Part shown: piece by piece, positions 47,338 to 56,037 of the stretch
Layout of the letters: each line of letters opens with the position of its first letter
Position numbering within the stretch: the stretch's first letter is position 1
Assembly: GCF_000369525.1 (NCBI RefSeq)
Contig: NZ_KB850076.1
Coordinates: 1-64,000 of the forward strand
Length of the DNA stretch: 64,000 bases
DNA from: Acinetobacter higginsii
GTDB lineage: Bacteria > Pseudomonadota > Gammaproteobacteria > Pseudomonadales > Moraxellaceae
Direction of reading: 5' to 3'
Program-made: the position numbers and the translations under genes
Notes under the pieces: model-generated
Told to the model about the DNA's origin: nothing
Databases searched by the model: none
What the model saw: the letters and a program-made list of their open reading frames with translations, nothing else

Positions 47338-49062
47338 TTGGAACTTTTATCTGGTGGTGAAATGCTCGTTCGTGCGCTTGCGGACGAAGGCGTAGAGCAT
47401 GTTTTTGGGTATCCAGGCGGCGCTGTATTACATATTTATGATGCGCTATTTCAACAAGACAAAATTAACCATTACCTCGTGCGTCATGAGCAAGCTGCTG
47501 GTCACATGGCAGATGCATACTCACGCGTAACAGGTAAAACAGGTGTGGTACTGGTCACTTCTGGACCAGGCGCTACCAATACCGTCACTCCAATTGCAAC
47601 AGCCTACATGGACTCAATCCCAATGGTGATTTTGTCTGGTCAGGTTGCAAGCCATCTTATTGGAGAGGATGCGTTCCAAGAAACCGATATGGTTGGTATT
47701 TCTCGTCCAATCGTAAAACACAGTTTCCAAGTGCGTCACGCGAGTGAAATTCCTGCAATTATTAAGAAAGCATTCTATATCGCTTCGTCTGGCCGTCCGG
47801 GTCCAGTCGTTGTTGATATTCCGAAAGATGCGACCAACCCTGCAGAAAAATTTGCCTACGAATATCCAGAAAAAGTGAAGATGCGTTCATATCAACCACC
47901 TTCACGTGGTCACTCAGGTCAAATTCGTAAAGCGATTGATGAGTTGATTACGGCTAAACGCCCAATGATTTATACGGGCGGTGGTGTTGTTCAAGGTAAT
48001 GCATCTGGCTTATTGACAGAACTTGCACATTTATTAGGTTATCCAGTCACTAATACCTTAATGGGTTTAGGTGCTTTCCCTGGTAACGATCCACAATTCG
48101 TGGGAATGTTAGGGATGCATGGTACCTATGAAGCCAACATGGCAATGCATAATGCAGATGTGATTTTGGCCATTGGTGCGCGTTTCGATGACCGCGTAAC
48201 CAATAACCCTGCAAAATTCTGTCTCAATGCCAAAGTGATTCATATTGATGTTGATCCAGCAACCATTTCGAAGACGATTATGGCGCATATCCCAATTGTG
48301 GGTGCGGTAGAACCTGTACTTCAAGAAATGTTGGCTCAATTGAAACAAATGAATGTATCTAAGCCAAACCCTGAAGCAATTGCAGCATGGTGGTCTCAGA
48401 TTAATGAGTGGCGCAAAGTACACGGCTTACGTTATGAAGCAGGTCAAAATGGTGTAATGAAACCTCAGCAAGTGGTTGAGGCATTAGATCGTGTGACCAA
48501 TGGTGAAGCCATCATTACTTCAGACGTTGGTCAGCATCAGATGTTTGGTGCGAACTACTACAAATACAAACGTCCACGTCAGTGGATCAACTCTGGTGGC
48601 TTAGGCACCATGGGTGTTGGCTTGCCATATGCAATGGCTGCGAAGTTAGCATTCCCAGATCAGCAAGTGGTTTGTATTACTGGTGAAGCATCGATTCAGA
48701 TGTGTATCCAAGAATTATCGACATGTAAGCAATATGGCTTGAATGTAAAAATTCTCTGCTTAAACAACCAAGCCTTAGGTATGGTGAAGCAGTGGCAAGA
48801 TATGAACTACGAAGGACGTCATTCAAGTTCTTATGTAGATTCATTACCTGACTTTGCCAAGTTAATGGAAGCGTATGGTCATGTTGGTATTCAGATTAAC
48901 CATGCGGATGAGCTCGACGCTAAATTAGCTGAAGCGATGGCAATTAATGATAAATGTGTATTCATTAATGTCATGGTTGATCGCACAGAACATGTTTATC
49001 CAATGTTGATTGCAGGCCAGTCCATGAAGGATATGTGGTTAGGCAAAGGGGAGCGTACATAA
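47338..49062 (+). CDS. ilvI: acetolactate synthase large subunit
   Basis: 574 residues, starting at TTG (family start MELLSGGEMLVRAL) with AGGGTG nearby. ThDP enzyme motifs are GYPGGAVLHIYDAL, the catalytic Glu in VRHEQAAGHMADAYSR, GPGATN, and the ThDP/metal region CITGEASIQMCIQELSTC, where the usual GDG reads GEA. It condenses pyruvate to acetolactate (or to acetohydroxybutyrate with 2-ketobutyrate) for valine, leucine and isoleucine. The stop codon overlaps the ilvH start. Confidence 0.97.
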   Translation: MELLSGGEMLVRALADEGVEHVFGYPGGAVLHIYDALFQQDKINHYLVRHEQAAGHMADAYSRVTGKTGVVLVTSGPGATNTVTPIATAYMDSIPMVILSGQVASHLIGEDAFQETDMVGISRPIVKHSFQVRHASEIPAIIKKAFYIASSGRPGPVVVDIPKDATNPAEKFAYEYPEKVKMRSYQPPSRGHSGQIRKAIDELITAKRPMIYTGGGVVQGNASGLLTELAHLLGYPVTNTLMGLGAFPGNDPQFVGMLGMHGTYEANMAMHNADVILAIGARFDDRVTNNPAKFCLNAKVIHIDVDPATISKTIMAHIPIVGAVEPVLQEMLAQLKQMNVSKPNPEAIAAWWSQINEWRKVHGLRYEAGQNGVMKPQQVVEALDRVTNGEAIITSDVGQHQMFGANYYKYKRPRQWINSGGLGTMGVGLPYAMAAKLAFPDQQVVCITGEASIQMCIQELSTCKQYGLNVKILCLNNQALGMVKQWQDMNYEGRHSSSYVDSLPDFAKLMEAYGHVGIQINHADELDAKLAEAMAINDKCVFINVMVDRTEHVYPMLIAGQSMKDMWLGKGERT

Positions 49063-49553
49063 TGAGACATATTATTTCTGTACTCGTTGAAAACGAAGCT
49101 GGTGCGCTTTCTCGTTTGGTGGGATTGTTTTCTCAACGTAATTACAACATTGAGACACTGAATGTTGCGCCAACCGAAGATGAAACCTTATCTCGTTTAA
49201 CATTAACGACATATGGCGATGATCACAAAATTGAACAAATCACCAAGCAACTGAATAAATTGGTTGAAGTGGTAAAAGTGGTTGATTTGTCAGAAGGTTC
49301 ACACATTGAACGTGAATTGATGTTGATCAAAGTGAAAGCCTTGGGTGCAGCACGTGCGGAAATTAAACGTACAGCTGACATCTTCCGTGCCCAAATCGTT
49401 GATGTAACACCAACGACCTATACCATTCAGATTGCTGGTACAACGGACAAGATTGATGGTTTTATTGATGCGCTTGCAGAAAATACCATTCTTGAAGTTG
49501 TACGCTCTGGTGTATCAGGCATCGCGCGTGGCGAAAAAGTTTTAACAATTTAA
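49062..49553 (+). CDS. ilvH: acetolactate synthase small (regulatory) subunit
   Basis: 163 residues from MRHIISVLVENEAGALSRL, whose ATG overlaps the ilvI stop (TAATG). The ACT domain (residues 3-75) shows ENEAGALSRLVGLFSQRNYNIE, the valine-sensing site, and a C-terminal ferredoxin-like half. It activates and confers feedback inhibition on IlvI. Longer in-frame codons inside ilvI are not used. Confidence 0.96.
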   Translation: MRHIISVLVENEAGALSRLVGLFSQRNYNIETLNVAPTEDETLSRLTLTTYGDDHKIEQITKQLNKLVEVVKVVDLSEGSHIERELMLIKVKALGAARAEIKRTADIFRAQIVDVTPTTYTIQIAGTTDKIDGFIDALAENTILEVVRSGVSGIARGEKVLTI

Positions 49554-49564
49554 GTTTTTAAAAA

Positions 49565-49634
49565 CCCTCATCCCAACCTTCTCCCAGAGGGAGAAGGAGT
49601 TCCCTCTCCTTGGGGAGAGGGTTAGGGTGAGGGG
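49565..49634 (+). repeat. REP-like composite palindrome between ilvH and ilvC
   Basis: CCCTCATCCCAACCTTCTCCC (49565) and its partner GGGGAGAGGGTTAGGGTGAGGG (49612) form outer arms, with inner hairpins CCTTCTCCC / GGGAGAAGG and CCCTCTCC / GGGGAGAGGG. Elements of this type occur in many proteobacterial intergenic regions. It resembles the element at 43653-43715 in layout. It may influence differential stability of the ilvIH and ilvC parts of a joint transcript. Confidence 0.75.
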
Positions 49635-49675
49635 GAAATACCCAACATATTTTAAAGTTTTCATGGAGAAAACAG

Positions 49676-50692
49676 ATGCAAATTTTTTACGATAAAGACT
49701 GTGACTTATCAATCATCCAAGGCAAGAAAGTTGCAATCATTGGTTATGGTTCACAAGGCCATGCACATGCACTTAACTTGAAAGATTCTGGCGTAGACGT
49801 AACTGTTGGTTTACGTGCTGGTTCTACTTCTTGGAAAAAAGCTGAAAATTCAGGTCTTAAAGTTTCTGAAGTTCCAGCTGCTGTTGCTCAAGCTGACTTA
49901 GTCATGATTTTGACGCCAGATGAGTTCCAATCTCAACTTTATCGTGACGTGATTGAACCAAACATCAAAGAAGGTGCAACTTTAGCATTTGCTCATGGTT
50001 TCTCTATTCTTTATAACCAAGTTGTTCCACGTAAAGACTTAGACGTAATCATGGTTGCGCCGAAAGCACCTGGTCACACAGTACGTTCTGAATACCAACG
50101 TGGTTCAGGTGTTCCTGACTTAATCGCGATCCATCAAGATGCTTCTGGTAATGCGCGTAACGTTGCACTTTCTTATGCTTCAGGCGTAGGTGGTGGTCGT
50201 ACGGGTATCATCGAAACTTCTTTCCGTGAAGAAACTGAAACTGACTTATTCGGTGAGCAAGCAGTTCTTTGTGGTGGTGCGGTTGAATTGGTTAAAATGG
50301 GCTTCGAAACTTTGGTTGAAGCTGGTTATGCACCAGAAATGGCTTACTTCGAATGCTTACATGAACTTAAGTTAATCGTTGACTTGATGTTCGAAGGCGG
50401 TATCGCAGACATGAACTACTCAGTTTCTAACAATGCTGAGTACGGTGAATATGTGACTGGTACTGAAGTAATCAACGAACAGTCTCGTGAAGCAATGCGT
50501 AATGCATTGAAACGTATCCAATCTGGTGAATACGCGAAGATGTTCATCCAAGAAGGTGCGTTGAACTATCCATCAATGACTGCTCGTCGTCGTCAAAACG
50601 CAGCGCATGGTATCGAAGTAACGGGTAACAAGTTACGTGCGATGATGCCTTGGATTCAAGCGAACAAAATCGTAGATAAAGAGAAGAACTAA
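49676..50692 (+). CDS. ilvC: ketol-acid reductoisomerase (NADP+), class I
   Basis: 338 residues, the short class I length. The Rossmann motif is GYGSQGHAHALNLKDSG, then VAPKAPGHTVR and the metal-binding EVTGNKLRAM-preceding helical knot domain (DLFGEQAVLCGG and EGGIADMNYSVSNNAEYG). It converts acetolactate to dihydroxyisovalerate, the step after IlvIH. GGAGA precedes the ATG. The ilvIH-ilvC order matches Pseudomonas and other gamma-proteobacteria. A terminator follows. Confidence 0.98.
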   Translation: MQIFYDKDCDLSIIQGKKVAIIGYGSQGHAHALNLKDSGVDVTVGLRAGSTSWKKAENSGLKVSEVPAAVAQADLVMILTPDEFQSQLYRDVIEPNIKEGATLAFAHGFSILYNQVVPRKDLDVIMVAPKAPGHTVRSEYQRGSGVPDLIAIHQDASGNARNVALSYASGVGGGRTGIIETSFREETETDLFGEQAVLCGGAVELVKMGFETLVEAGYAPEMAYFECLHELKLIVDLMFEGGIADMNYSVSNNAEYGEYVTGTEVINEQSREAMRNALKRIQSGEYAKMFIQEGALNYPSMTARRRQNAAHGIEVTGNKLRAMMPWIQANKIVDKEKN

Positions 50693-50708
50693 GTTTTAGT
50701 TTAATCTT

Positions 50709-50741
50709 TAAAAGCCCTTGTTTGTACAGGGGCTTTTTTAT
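50709..50741 (+). terminator. ilvC terminator
   Basis: AAAGCCCTTG / CAGGGGCTTT hairpin (loop around TTTGTA) with a trailing run of T. Confidence 0.88.
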
Positions 50742-51073
50742 GGGCTGTGATAACAGAGTTATAACAATGTAGCTTGAAAAATAAGCTTATATTGTTTATG
50801 TTTTGATCATGTTGCTACTCATTTGCAGCGCTGATTTAAACTAAAAAGTGTTGCATGCTTTGGGGTATCTGCACGATTAAAAACAAACAAATTGAAATAA
50901 CTTAAAAATTAAAATGATTTAGCAAAATAAAATGAGTCTTTTGGTAAAAAAAATGTAATAAAAAAACAAGATTTTTCATTGGTTTGAAATGAAAATGTGC
51001 TTTTATTCTATTGATTTATAAAGTGAAAAAGACTTGACCTTATGCTAGATGATGTTATTGTTAAGGAAAGTTT

Positions 51074-51163
51074 ATGAATACCATATTCATGGCTTCTTTG
51101 GGTGTAAAACGTCGTTCGGATTTCGGGCATTTTGCTCATCATATAAAAAAAAGTACTGAATAA
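51074..51163 (+). CDS. putative 29-codon upstream ORF of the MHYT-GGDEF-EAL gene
   Basis: The ATG has a strong Shine-Dalgarno (AAGGA, 7 bases away). The product begins MNTIFMASLGVKRRSDFGHF and ends with HHIKKSTE; it is basic with a run of His residues and has no recognised family. The stop codon is 15 bases before the next gene's ATG, so it could be a leader peptide that couples or regulates translation of that gene, or an independent small protein. The upstream bases 50742-51073 are A/T-rich and hold no other gene. Confidence 0.45.
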   Translation: MNTIFMASLGVKRRSDFGHFAHHIKKSTE

Positions 51164-51178
51164 TCATGGAAGTCCTTT

Positions 51179-53242
51179 ATGGTTCACGTTGATTACGATA
51201 GCACATTGGTCATCGTTTCCATTTTGGTTGCAGTCGCGACATGTTACGCTGCAGTTTCGATGGAAGAACTCGTTTTTAAAGGTGCTTATAAAAAGTTTGA
51301 AAAAAGCATTTTGATTGCGAGCGGGCTAATCTTGGGGTTAGCGATATGGTCAATGCACTTTGTGGGAATGCTGGCTAGCCATTTGCCGGAAGGCTATCAC
51401 TTTGATGTTAATTTAACTGTACTTTCTTATTTGATTGGCGCAGCTGCTTCCATTTTTGCTGTTTGGCTGACCTCAAGACCGACTTTGCCGATACCACGCT
51501 TAATCCTTGGTGCTGTATTTATGGGACTCGGTATATCGGGGATGCACTATACCGGTATGGCCGCGTTGAGCATTGAAAATCATGCCATGCATTATGATCC
51601 TTTACTGGTGTTGTGTTCTGTATTGATTGCAATCAGTGGTTCAGGCTTAAGTTTCTTTTTCATTTTTAAATATAAAACCGCAGTTACCTATCGTACTTTA
51701 CTCAAAGCAGTGGTTGCCATATTAATGGCGCTAAGTATTGTTGGCATGCACTATACGGGTATGGCTGCGACTTATTTTGATGAAAGCCTAGCGCAAATCC
51801 TGACTTCTGAGCAGACAGAACAAAGCGTCTTATTATTCACGATTATCTTTATTACCAGTCTGGTGTTAGTTGCAGGCTTTGCGGTTGCCGTACTCGAAGC
51901 ACGGTTAGAAGAACGCAATGAGCAACTTACACTCATCAACAAAGAGCTTGCTACTCAGTCCTTACATGATGCGCTTACAAAGCTACCGAATCGTTTATAC
52001 CTGACTGAACATGCCGAAGTGGTGTTTAATCATCATCGCTTAAATGGCCAGAAAGCAGCATTTTTATATATTGACTTAGACCGTTTTAAATCCGTGAATG
52101 ATGCTTTTGGGCATCATATTGGTGATCAACTACTGATTCAGATGGCAAACCGTTTATACACTAAGCTTGGTGATAATCATAAGCTGTTTCGTATTGGTGG
52201 TGATGAGTTTGTTTTAATTTCGGAAGATACCGATTTCAATGAAGCAATGCAGCTTTCAGAAGATATCTTGCATTGCATCCAAGAAACCTATTTGATTGCG
52301 GCAAAAGATATTAACATTTCTGCCAGTGTCGGGATTGCCATGTACCCTGAACATGGCACGAATGTTCAAGACTTACTGATTAATGCTGATGTTGCCATGC
52401 TGATCTCAAAAGATCAGGGCCGTAATACCTATACCATGTTCCATACAATGTCAGATCAGCAAGATGTACGTAGTCAGTCTAAATTGATCAATGATCTGTA
52501 CAAAGCCGTCGATGAGCAACAATTTGTACTGTTCTATCAACCTAAATTTACATGCAATTATGAAGTCTGTGGTGTTGAAGCCCTGATTCGCTGGAAGCAT
52601 CCAACACTGGGACTGCTGACCCCGCAAATGTTTATTGAAGGGGCAGAGAAAACGGGTTTGATCATTCCAATGGGGTATTGGGCACTGGAACAAGCCTGTC
52701 AGCAAATCCAGAAATGGGAACGAAGTAATAGTCCGTTTTATCCAATTGCTGTTAATCTCTCTGCATTACAATTCGAAAATAAAAAGCTATTTAGTGTCCT
52801 CGAACAATTATTAGAACAATACCAAATCCAACCGCATCATCTCATTCTTGAAATTACTGAATCCACGGCTATGCATCATATTGATTCCAGTATTCGTACT
52901 TTGGAGCGTTTGCGTAAGCTTGGCATCCGCATTGCGATTGATGACTTTGGTACTGGATATTCAAGCTTCTTATATTTAAAAGATTTACCTGTCGATGAAC
53001 TCAAAATTGATCGAGGCTTCTTAATTGATCTCAAGCCAAATTCAAAAGAAGAAGCGATTCTGGAAAGCATTATCCATTTGGCTGCAAAATTAGGTTTAAT
53101 TGTCACTGCAGAAGGGGTAGAGACTCAACAGCAAGCAGATATTTTGACCAGTCTCGGCTGTAACCAGTTACAGGGTTATTTATTAGGTACACCTGTCAAT
53201 GTTGAAGGTTTGGTATTGCATCGTTATCAGCATTTTGCATGA
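51179..53242 (+). CDS. MHYT-GGDEF-EAL cyclic-di-GMP protein
   Basis: 687 residues. Seven membrane helices (residues 1-240) carry three MHYT-type motifs: WSMHFVGM and two of GMHYTGM. This is a putative sensor of oxygen, CO or NO through copper or heme-like sites. Then comes a GGDEF domain with an intact IGGDEFVL (diguanylate cyclase site) and an EAL domain with VEALIRWKHP, EITES and DDFGTGYSS, so both synthesis and breakdown of cyclic-di-GMP are possible. Oligoribonuclease (31.6 kb) would dispose of the pGpG product. Confidence 0.95.
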   Translation: MVHVDYDSTLVIVSILVAVATCYAAVSMEELVFKGAYKKFEKSILIASGLILGLAIWSMHFVGMLASHLPEGYHFDVNLTVLSYLIGAAASIFAVWLTSRPTLPIPRLILGAVFMGLGISGMHYTGMAALSIENHAMHYDPLLVLCSVLIAISGSGLSFFFIFKYKTAVTYRTLLKAVVAILMALSIVGMHYTGMAATYFDESLAQILTSEQTEQSVLLFTIIFITSLVLVAGFAVAVLEARLEERNEQLTLINKELATQSLHDALTKLPNRLYLTEHAEVVFNHHRLNGQKAAFLYIDLDRFKSVNDAFGHHIGDQLLIQMANRLYTKLGDNHKLFRIGGDEFVLISEDTDFNEAMQLSEDILHCIQETYLIAAKDINISASVGIAMYPEHGTNVQDLLINADVAMLISKDQGRNTYTMFHTMSDQQDVRSQSKLINDLYKAVDEQQFVLFYQPKFTCNYEVCGVEALIRWKHPTLGLLTPQMFIEGAEKTGLIIPMGYWALEQACQQIQKWERSNSPFYPIAVNLSALQFENKKLFSVLEQLLEQYQIQPHHLILEITESTAMHHIDSSIRTLERLRKLGIRIAIDDFGTGYSSFLYLKDLPVDELKIDRGFLIDLKPNSKEEAILESIIHLAAKLGLIVTAEGVETQQQADILTSLGCNQLQGYLLGTPVNVEGLVLHRYQHFA

Positions 53243-53260
53243 TTAAGCGAGATCGATATT

Positions 53261-53290
53261 AAAAAAGCTGCCGATGATGGCAGCTTTTTG
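53261..53290. terminator. bidirectional terminator
   Basis: AAAAGCTGCC / GGCAGCTTTT hairpin with A- and T-runs on the two sides, between the convergent MHYT gene and the hydrolase gene. Confidence 0.85.
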
Positions 53291-53308
53291 TTTTTAGAAT
53301 GAACTCGC

Positions 53309-54454
53309 TTAATCAGAACGTGGTGCTAACCATTGTGTGACCACAGGCCAGACCAACTGTGGTGCTTGACTGCCTGAGACCAGACCCATATGGCCACCCG
53401 GTACAATTTCAAATAGCTTGTCGCTGCTGCTGATTAAATCCATGAGTGGGCGTACTGCTTCCGCGGTGACGATAATGTCGCTGCTGCCGCCAATTGCCAG
53501 TACTGAACAATCAATGTCTTTTAGATTCGCGCTTTGCTCACCAAATTGAACAGAACCTGTCGATAACTCATTATCAATCCAGAAACGCAAAATAATATCG
53601 CGCATGACACCACCAGGATAAGCCAGCATATTGTCCACAAAAGAGCTTGAGGTGGCATGGTTAATCACAAATTGGCGATCATCGAGGTTCTTTAACAACT
53701 CCCAATAGTTTTTAAAGTTTCCAATCGGATCGGTGAGTTTAAACCCCAAGGTATTTTGCCAGCCATGAATATGAAAGACACGACTAGGTACTTGATGAAT
53801 ACGGAATTTGGTATTACTGCGAATCCACTGTGCAGGAACGGTGAGACGCTGATAAAACTTGCCCATATAACCTGATTTATGCGTGTTAATCGGTGAGGCT
53901 AAAATCATCAGGTTCTGAATATTTTTATCTTGTGATAAGGCTGTATAGCAAAGCGATAACGCCCCACCCAAACTCCAACCAAACAGTGACAGCTGTTGTT
54001 GACCACTATGCTCTCGAATCTTTTCGATAAAGTCTGGCATAAAAGTTTTAACGTAAGTGCCAAGATTATATTTGGCTTGACGTAGACTCGGCGTGCCCCA
54101 GTCAATCAGATAAACATCAAAACCTTGGGCTAGAAAATAACGGACTAAGCTGCGATTTGGGAACAAATCGTAGATCAGCATATTGGCTGCCAAGGGTGGC
54201 ACGATCACCAATGGAATACGATGCTTGACCGTGCTGTCAGTCGCAGCTGTGTAGTGACGTAGGCTGATGATTTCACGCTGGTACACAATATCAAAAGGTG
54301 TTTTGCCTGAGAGCGCAAGCTGTTGTCCACGTAAAATACGATCTCGCGCATTAGAGAGGATCTTGCGTGCTTGACGGCTCGCAGGGCTATTCAGCATTTT
54401 TTGCGCGGTTTGTGTTTTGAGAAAACTGCGTTTAACTTTTGGCGATTGAGTCAT
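53309..54454 (-). CDS. PhaC-like alpha/beta hydrolase
   Basis: 381 residues. It resembles PHA synthases in layout: VPPLAANMLIYDLFPNRSLVRYFLAQGFDVYLIDWG, then the nucleophile elbow FGWSLGGALSL, and late Asp (GGSSDIIV) and His (PGGHMGLVSG). The nucleophile is Ser, not the Cys of true PHA synthases, so polymer synthesis is unlikely and a lipase or esterase activity is more probable. No phasin or phaA/B genes are nearby. No signal peptide. Confidence 0.85.
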   Translation of the reverse strand: MTQSPKVKRSFLKTQTAQKMLNSPASRQARKILSNARDRILRGQQLALSGKTPFDIVYQREIISLRHYTAATDSTVKHRIPLVIVPPLAANMLIYDLFPNRSLVRYFLAQGFDVYLIDWGTPSLRQAKYNLGTYVKTFMPDFIEKIREHSGQQQLSLFGWSLGGALSLCYTALSQDKNIQNLMILASPINTHKSGYMGKFYQRLTVPAQWIRSNTKFRIHQVPSRVFHIHGWQNTLGFKLTDPIGNFKNYWELLKNLDDRQFVINHATSSSFVDNMLAYPGGVMRDIILRFWIDNELSTGSVQFGEQSANLKDIDCSVLAIGGSSDIIVTAEAVRPLMDLISSSDKLFEIVPGGHMGLVSGSQAPQLVWPVVTQWLAPRSD

Positions 54455-54605
54455 GTGAACCTAAAGCTCGAAGGTTACTATTCAGTAGGCGCATATTAGA
54501 AGAAAAAGTAAATTTGCTCAGTGACTCATTTGCTTAACTTGTCTTTCAAAATGATCAATTCGACGAGAACCAGATGACCAGTTTTCTGTTTAAGAATGAA
54601 AAATA

Positions 54606-54666
54606 TGTAAAGTAAGCTTTACATTGAAGAGTTGAACTCATATATTAATGTAAAGTTTACTTTACA
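54606..54666 (+). promoter_or_regulatory. promoter flanked by two palindromic operators
   Basis: Operator 1 is TGTAAAGTAAGCTTTACA (54606-54623) and operator 2 is TGTAAAGTTTACTTTACA (54649-54666). Each has exact 7-base arms, TGTAAAG and CTTTACA, around 4 bases. The centres are 43 bases apart, about four helical turns. TTTACA (54618-54623, in operator 1) and TATATT (54641-54646) make a 17-base-spaced promoter, so operator 1 overlaps the -35 and operator 2 covers the expected start site. A dimeric repressor, most likely the XRE protein at 55047, should bind both. Confidence 0.8.
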
Positions 54667-54675
54667 TGGTGGGTT

Positions 54676-55050
54676 ATGAAAAACTATCGGAATTTATTTG
54701 AGTTGATTGCTGCAATTGCACTATATATCGTGGTTTTGGTGGGATCATTAAAGGCATTAAATTTTATTGAGATACAATGGCTTAAAATTGTTGTTTCATT
54801 AATGCCAATATTGCCTGCACTGATGATTGCATTGATCATTATTAAGCAATTCAAACGTTTTGATGAGTTGCAGCAAAAGATACAATTGCAAGCCTTGGGT
54901 CTTGCTTTTGTTGGCACTGCTCTCATTAGCTTTAGCTATGGATTTTTAGAAAATGTTGGATTTCCAAAATTAACCATGTTTATCATTTGGCCGATGATGG
55001 CAATGCTTTGGTCTATTGCTACAGCGGTTGGAACTTGGAAATATAGATGA
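54676..55050 (+). CDS. small membrane protein, partner of the XRE regulator
   Basis: 124 residues with about four membrane helices (LIAAIALYIVVLVGSLKAL, VSLMPILPALMIALIIIKQF, LALGFVGTALISF-like ALGLAFVGTALISFSYG, MFIIWPMMAMLWSIATAVG) and a basic cytosolic loop KQFKRFDELQQK. No named function. The ATG is 10 bases after operator 2, with GGTGGG nearby. Its stop overlaps the start of the XRE gene (ATGA), the classic arrangement of membrane protein plus HTH regulator pairs. Confidence 0.82.
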   Translation: MKNYRNLFELIAAIALYIVVLVGSLKALNFIEIQWLKIVVSLMPILPALMIALIIIKQFKRFDELQQKIQLQALGLAFVGTALISFSYGFLENVGFPKLTMFIIWPMMAMLWSIATAVGTWKYR

Positions 55051-55250
55051 AGAATAATTTACCCGATTTAAGAAAGCACAAAGGTTGGTCACAAAGCGAC
55101 TTGGGGGATTATGTGAGCGTGTCAAGGCAAACTATTAATGCCATAGAAAAGGGTCGCTATGATCCCAGTCTGTCATTAGCCTTTAAAATTGCACATGCAT
55201 TTGGTCTGAGGATTGAGCAAGTATTTATTTTTGAGCAAGACTCAGCTTAG
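55047..55250 (+). CDS. XRE family HTH transcriptional regulator (small)
   Basis: 67 residues, a single Cro/CI-type HTH: LPDLRKHKGWSQSDLGDYVSV then SRQTINAIEKGRYDPSLSLAFKIAHAF. It belongs to the YozG/short XRE group often co-encoded with a membrane protein (COG1476). The gene is translationally coupled to the membrane gene. It is the likely ligand of the twin TGTAAAG operators upstream, giving autoregulation; this is inference from position and symmetry. Confidence 0.92.
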   Translation: MKNNLPDLRKHKGWSQSDLGDYVSVSRQTINAIEKGRYDPSLSLAFKIAHAFGLRIEQVFIFEQDSA

Positions 55251-55261
55251 CTCAAGTTCGT

Positions 55262-55693
55262 TCAAGCTGTAATTTGTAGATGTAAAAGCGGATAGGGGTT
55301 ACCTTGACCATCGAGTTCGGAACGACTCACAGTATGGAATCCCATTTTCTGATAGAAGTTAACCGCTTGCAGATTTTGCTCATTCACATCGACTTTATAG
55401 ATTTGAAGTTGTTTGACTGCAAAATCGAGTAAGGCTTTACCAATCCCTGATCTTCGATACTCAGGCAGAATAAACAACATTTCAATATTGTCATCACTGG
55501 TACCTAGAAATCCTACAATCTGTTGATCAATCACATATTTATTTAGCTGAACATGATGGAAATATTCATTCAAAATTAACGGTTTTAATTCAGCAATCAT
55601 GGTTTCTGGTAAAAAATCATGGGTCGCTCGGACTGATTTTTCCCATATATTTAATAAAGTAAGATGGTCATCTTGAGACGCTTTGATAATCAT
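55262..55693 (-). CDS. GNAT family N-acetyltransferase
   Basis: 143 residues. The acetyl-CoA motif A is IEMLFILPEYRRSGIGKALLDFAV, and the C-terminal strand is VNEQNLQAVNFYQKMGFHTVSRSELDG, both typical of the GNAT fold. The substrate (amine, antibiotic or protein) is unknown. Convergent with the XRE gene. Confidence 0.93.
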   Translation of the reverse strand: MIIKASQDDHLTLLNIWEKSVRATHDFLPETMIAELKPLILNEYFHHVQLNKYVIDQQIVGFLGTSDDNIEMLFILPEYRRSGIGKALLDFAVKQLQIYKVDVNEQNLQAVNFYQKMGFHTVSRSELDGQGNPYPLLHLQITA

Positions 55694-55803
55694 GTCGTGA
55701 CTACATTTAAAATATTCATAGCTGTCAATTTTCTACTATTTGATTCGGAATTTCTATACTTTGGTGCCGATAGGAAAATGATACTGACGCTGGGTGATTT
55801 AGA

Positions 55804-56037
55804 TTATTCTAACTCAAGTTGGTGATCATCCTTGGTGACTTTAATTTTCAGTTTCTTATATTTACGCTTATTGGGATCAAGGGCTGAGTTTATGACCTCA
55901 TCGGCAAAACGCTGATCCTGCATTAGTGTGCCATAGGTCTTATAACCTAAAATAATTCGGGTCGGCCGATAGCCATTTCTCGTCACATAATAATTAATGA
56001 TGAGATCTAATTCTGTTAAAAGACATGTATCGTTCAT
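55804..56037 (-). CDS. hypothetical small protein
   Basis: 77 residues, basic in the C-terminal half (PNKRKYKKLKIKVTKDDH). The pattern TRIILGYKTYGTLMQDQRFAD suggests a compact alpha/beta protein. No signal peptide, membrane helix or known family was recognised. The stop lies at the 55.8 kb end and no close neighbour shares its strand. Confidence 0.6.
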   Translation of the reverse strand: MNDTCLLTELDLIINYYVTRNGYRPTRIILGYKTYGTLMQDQRFADEVINSALDPNKRKYKKLKIKVTKDDHQLELE

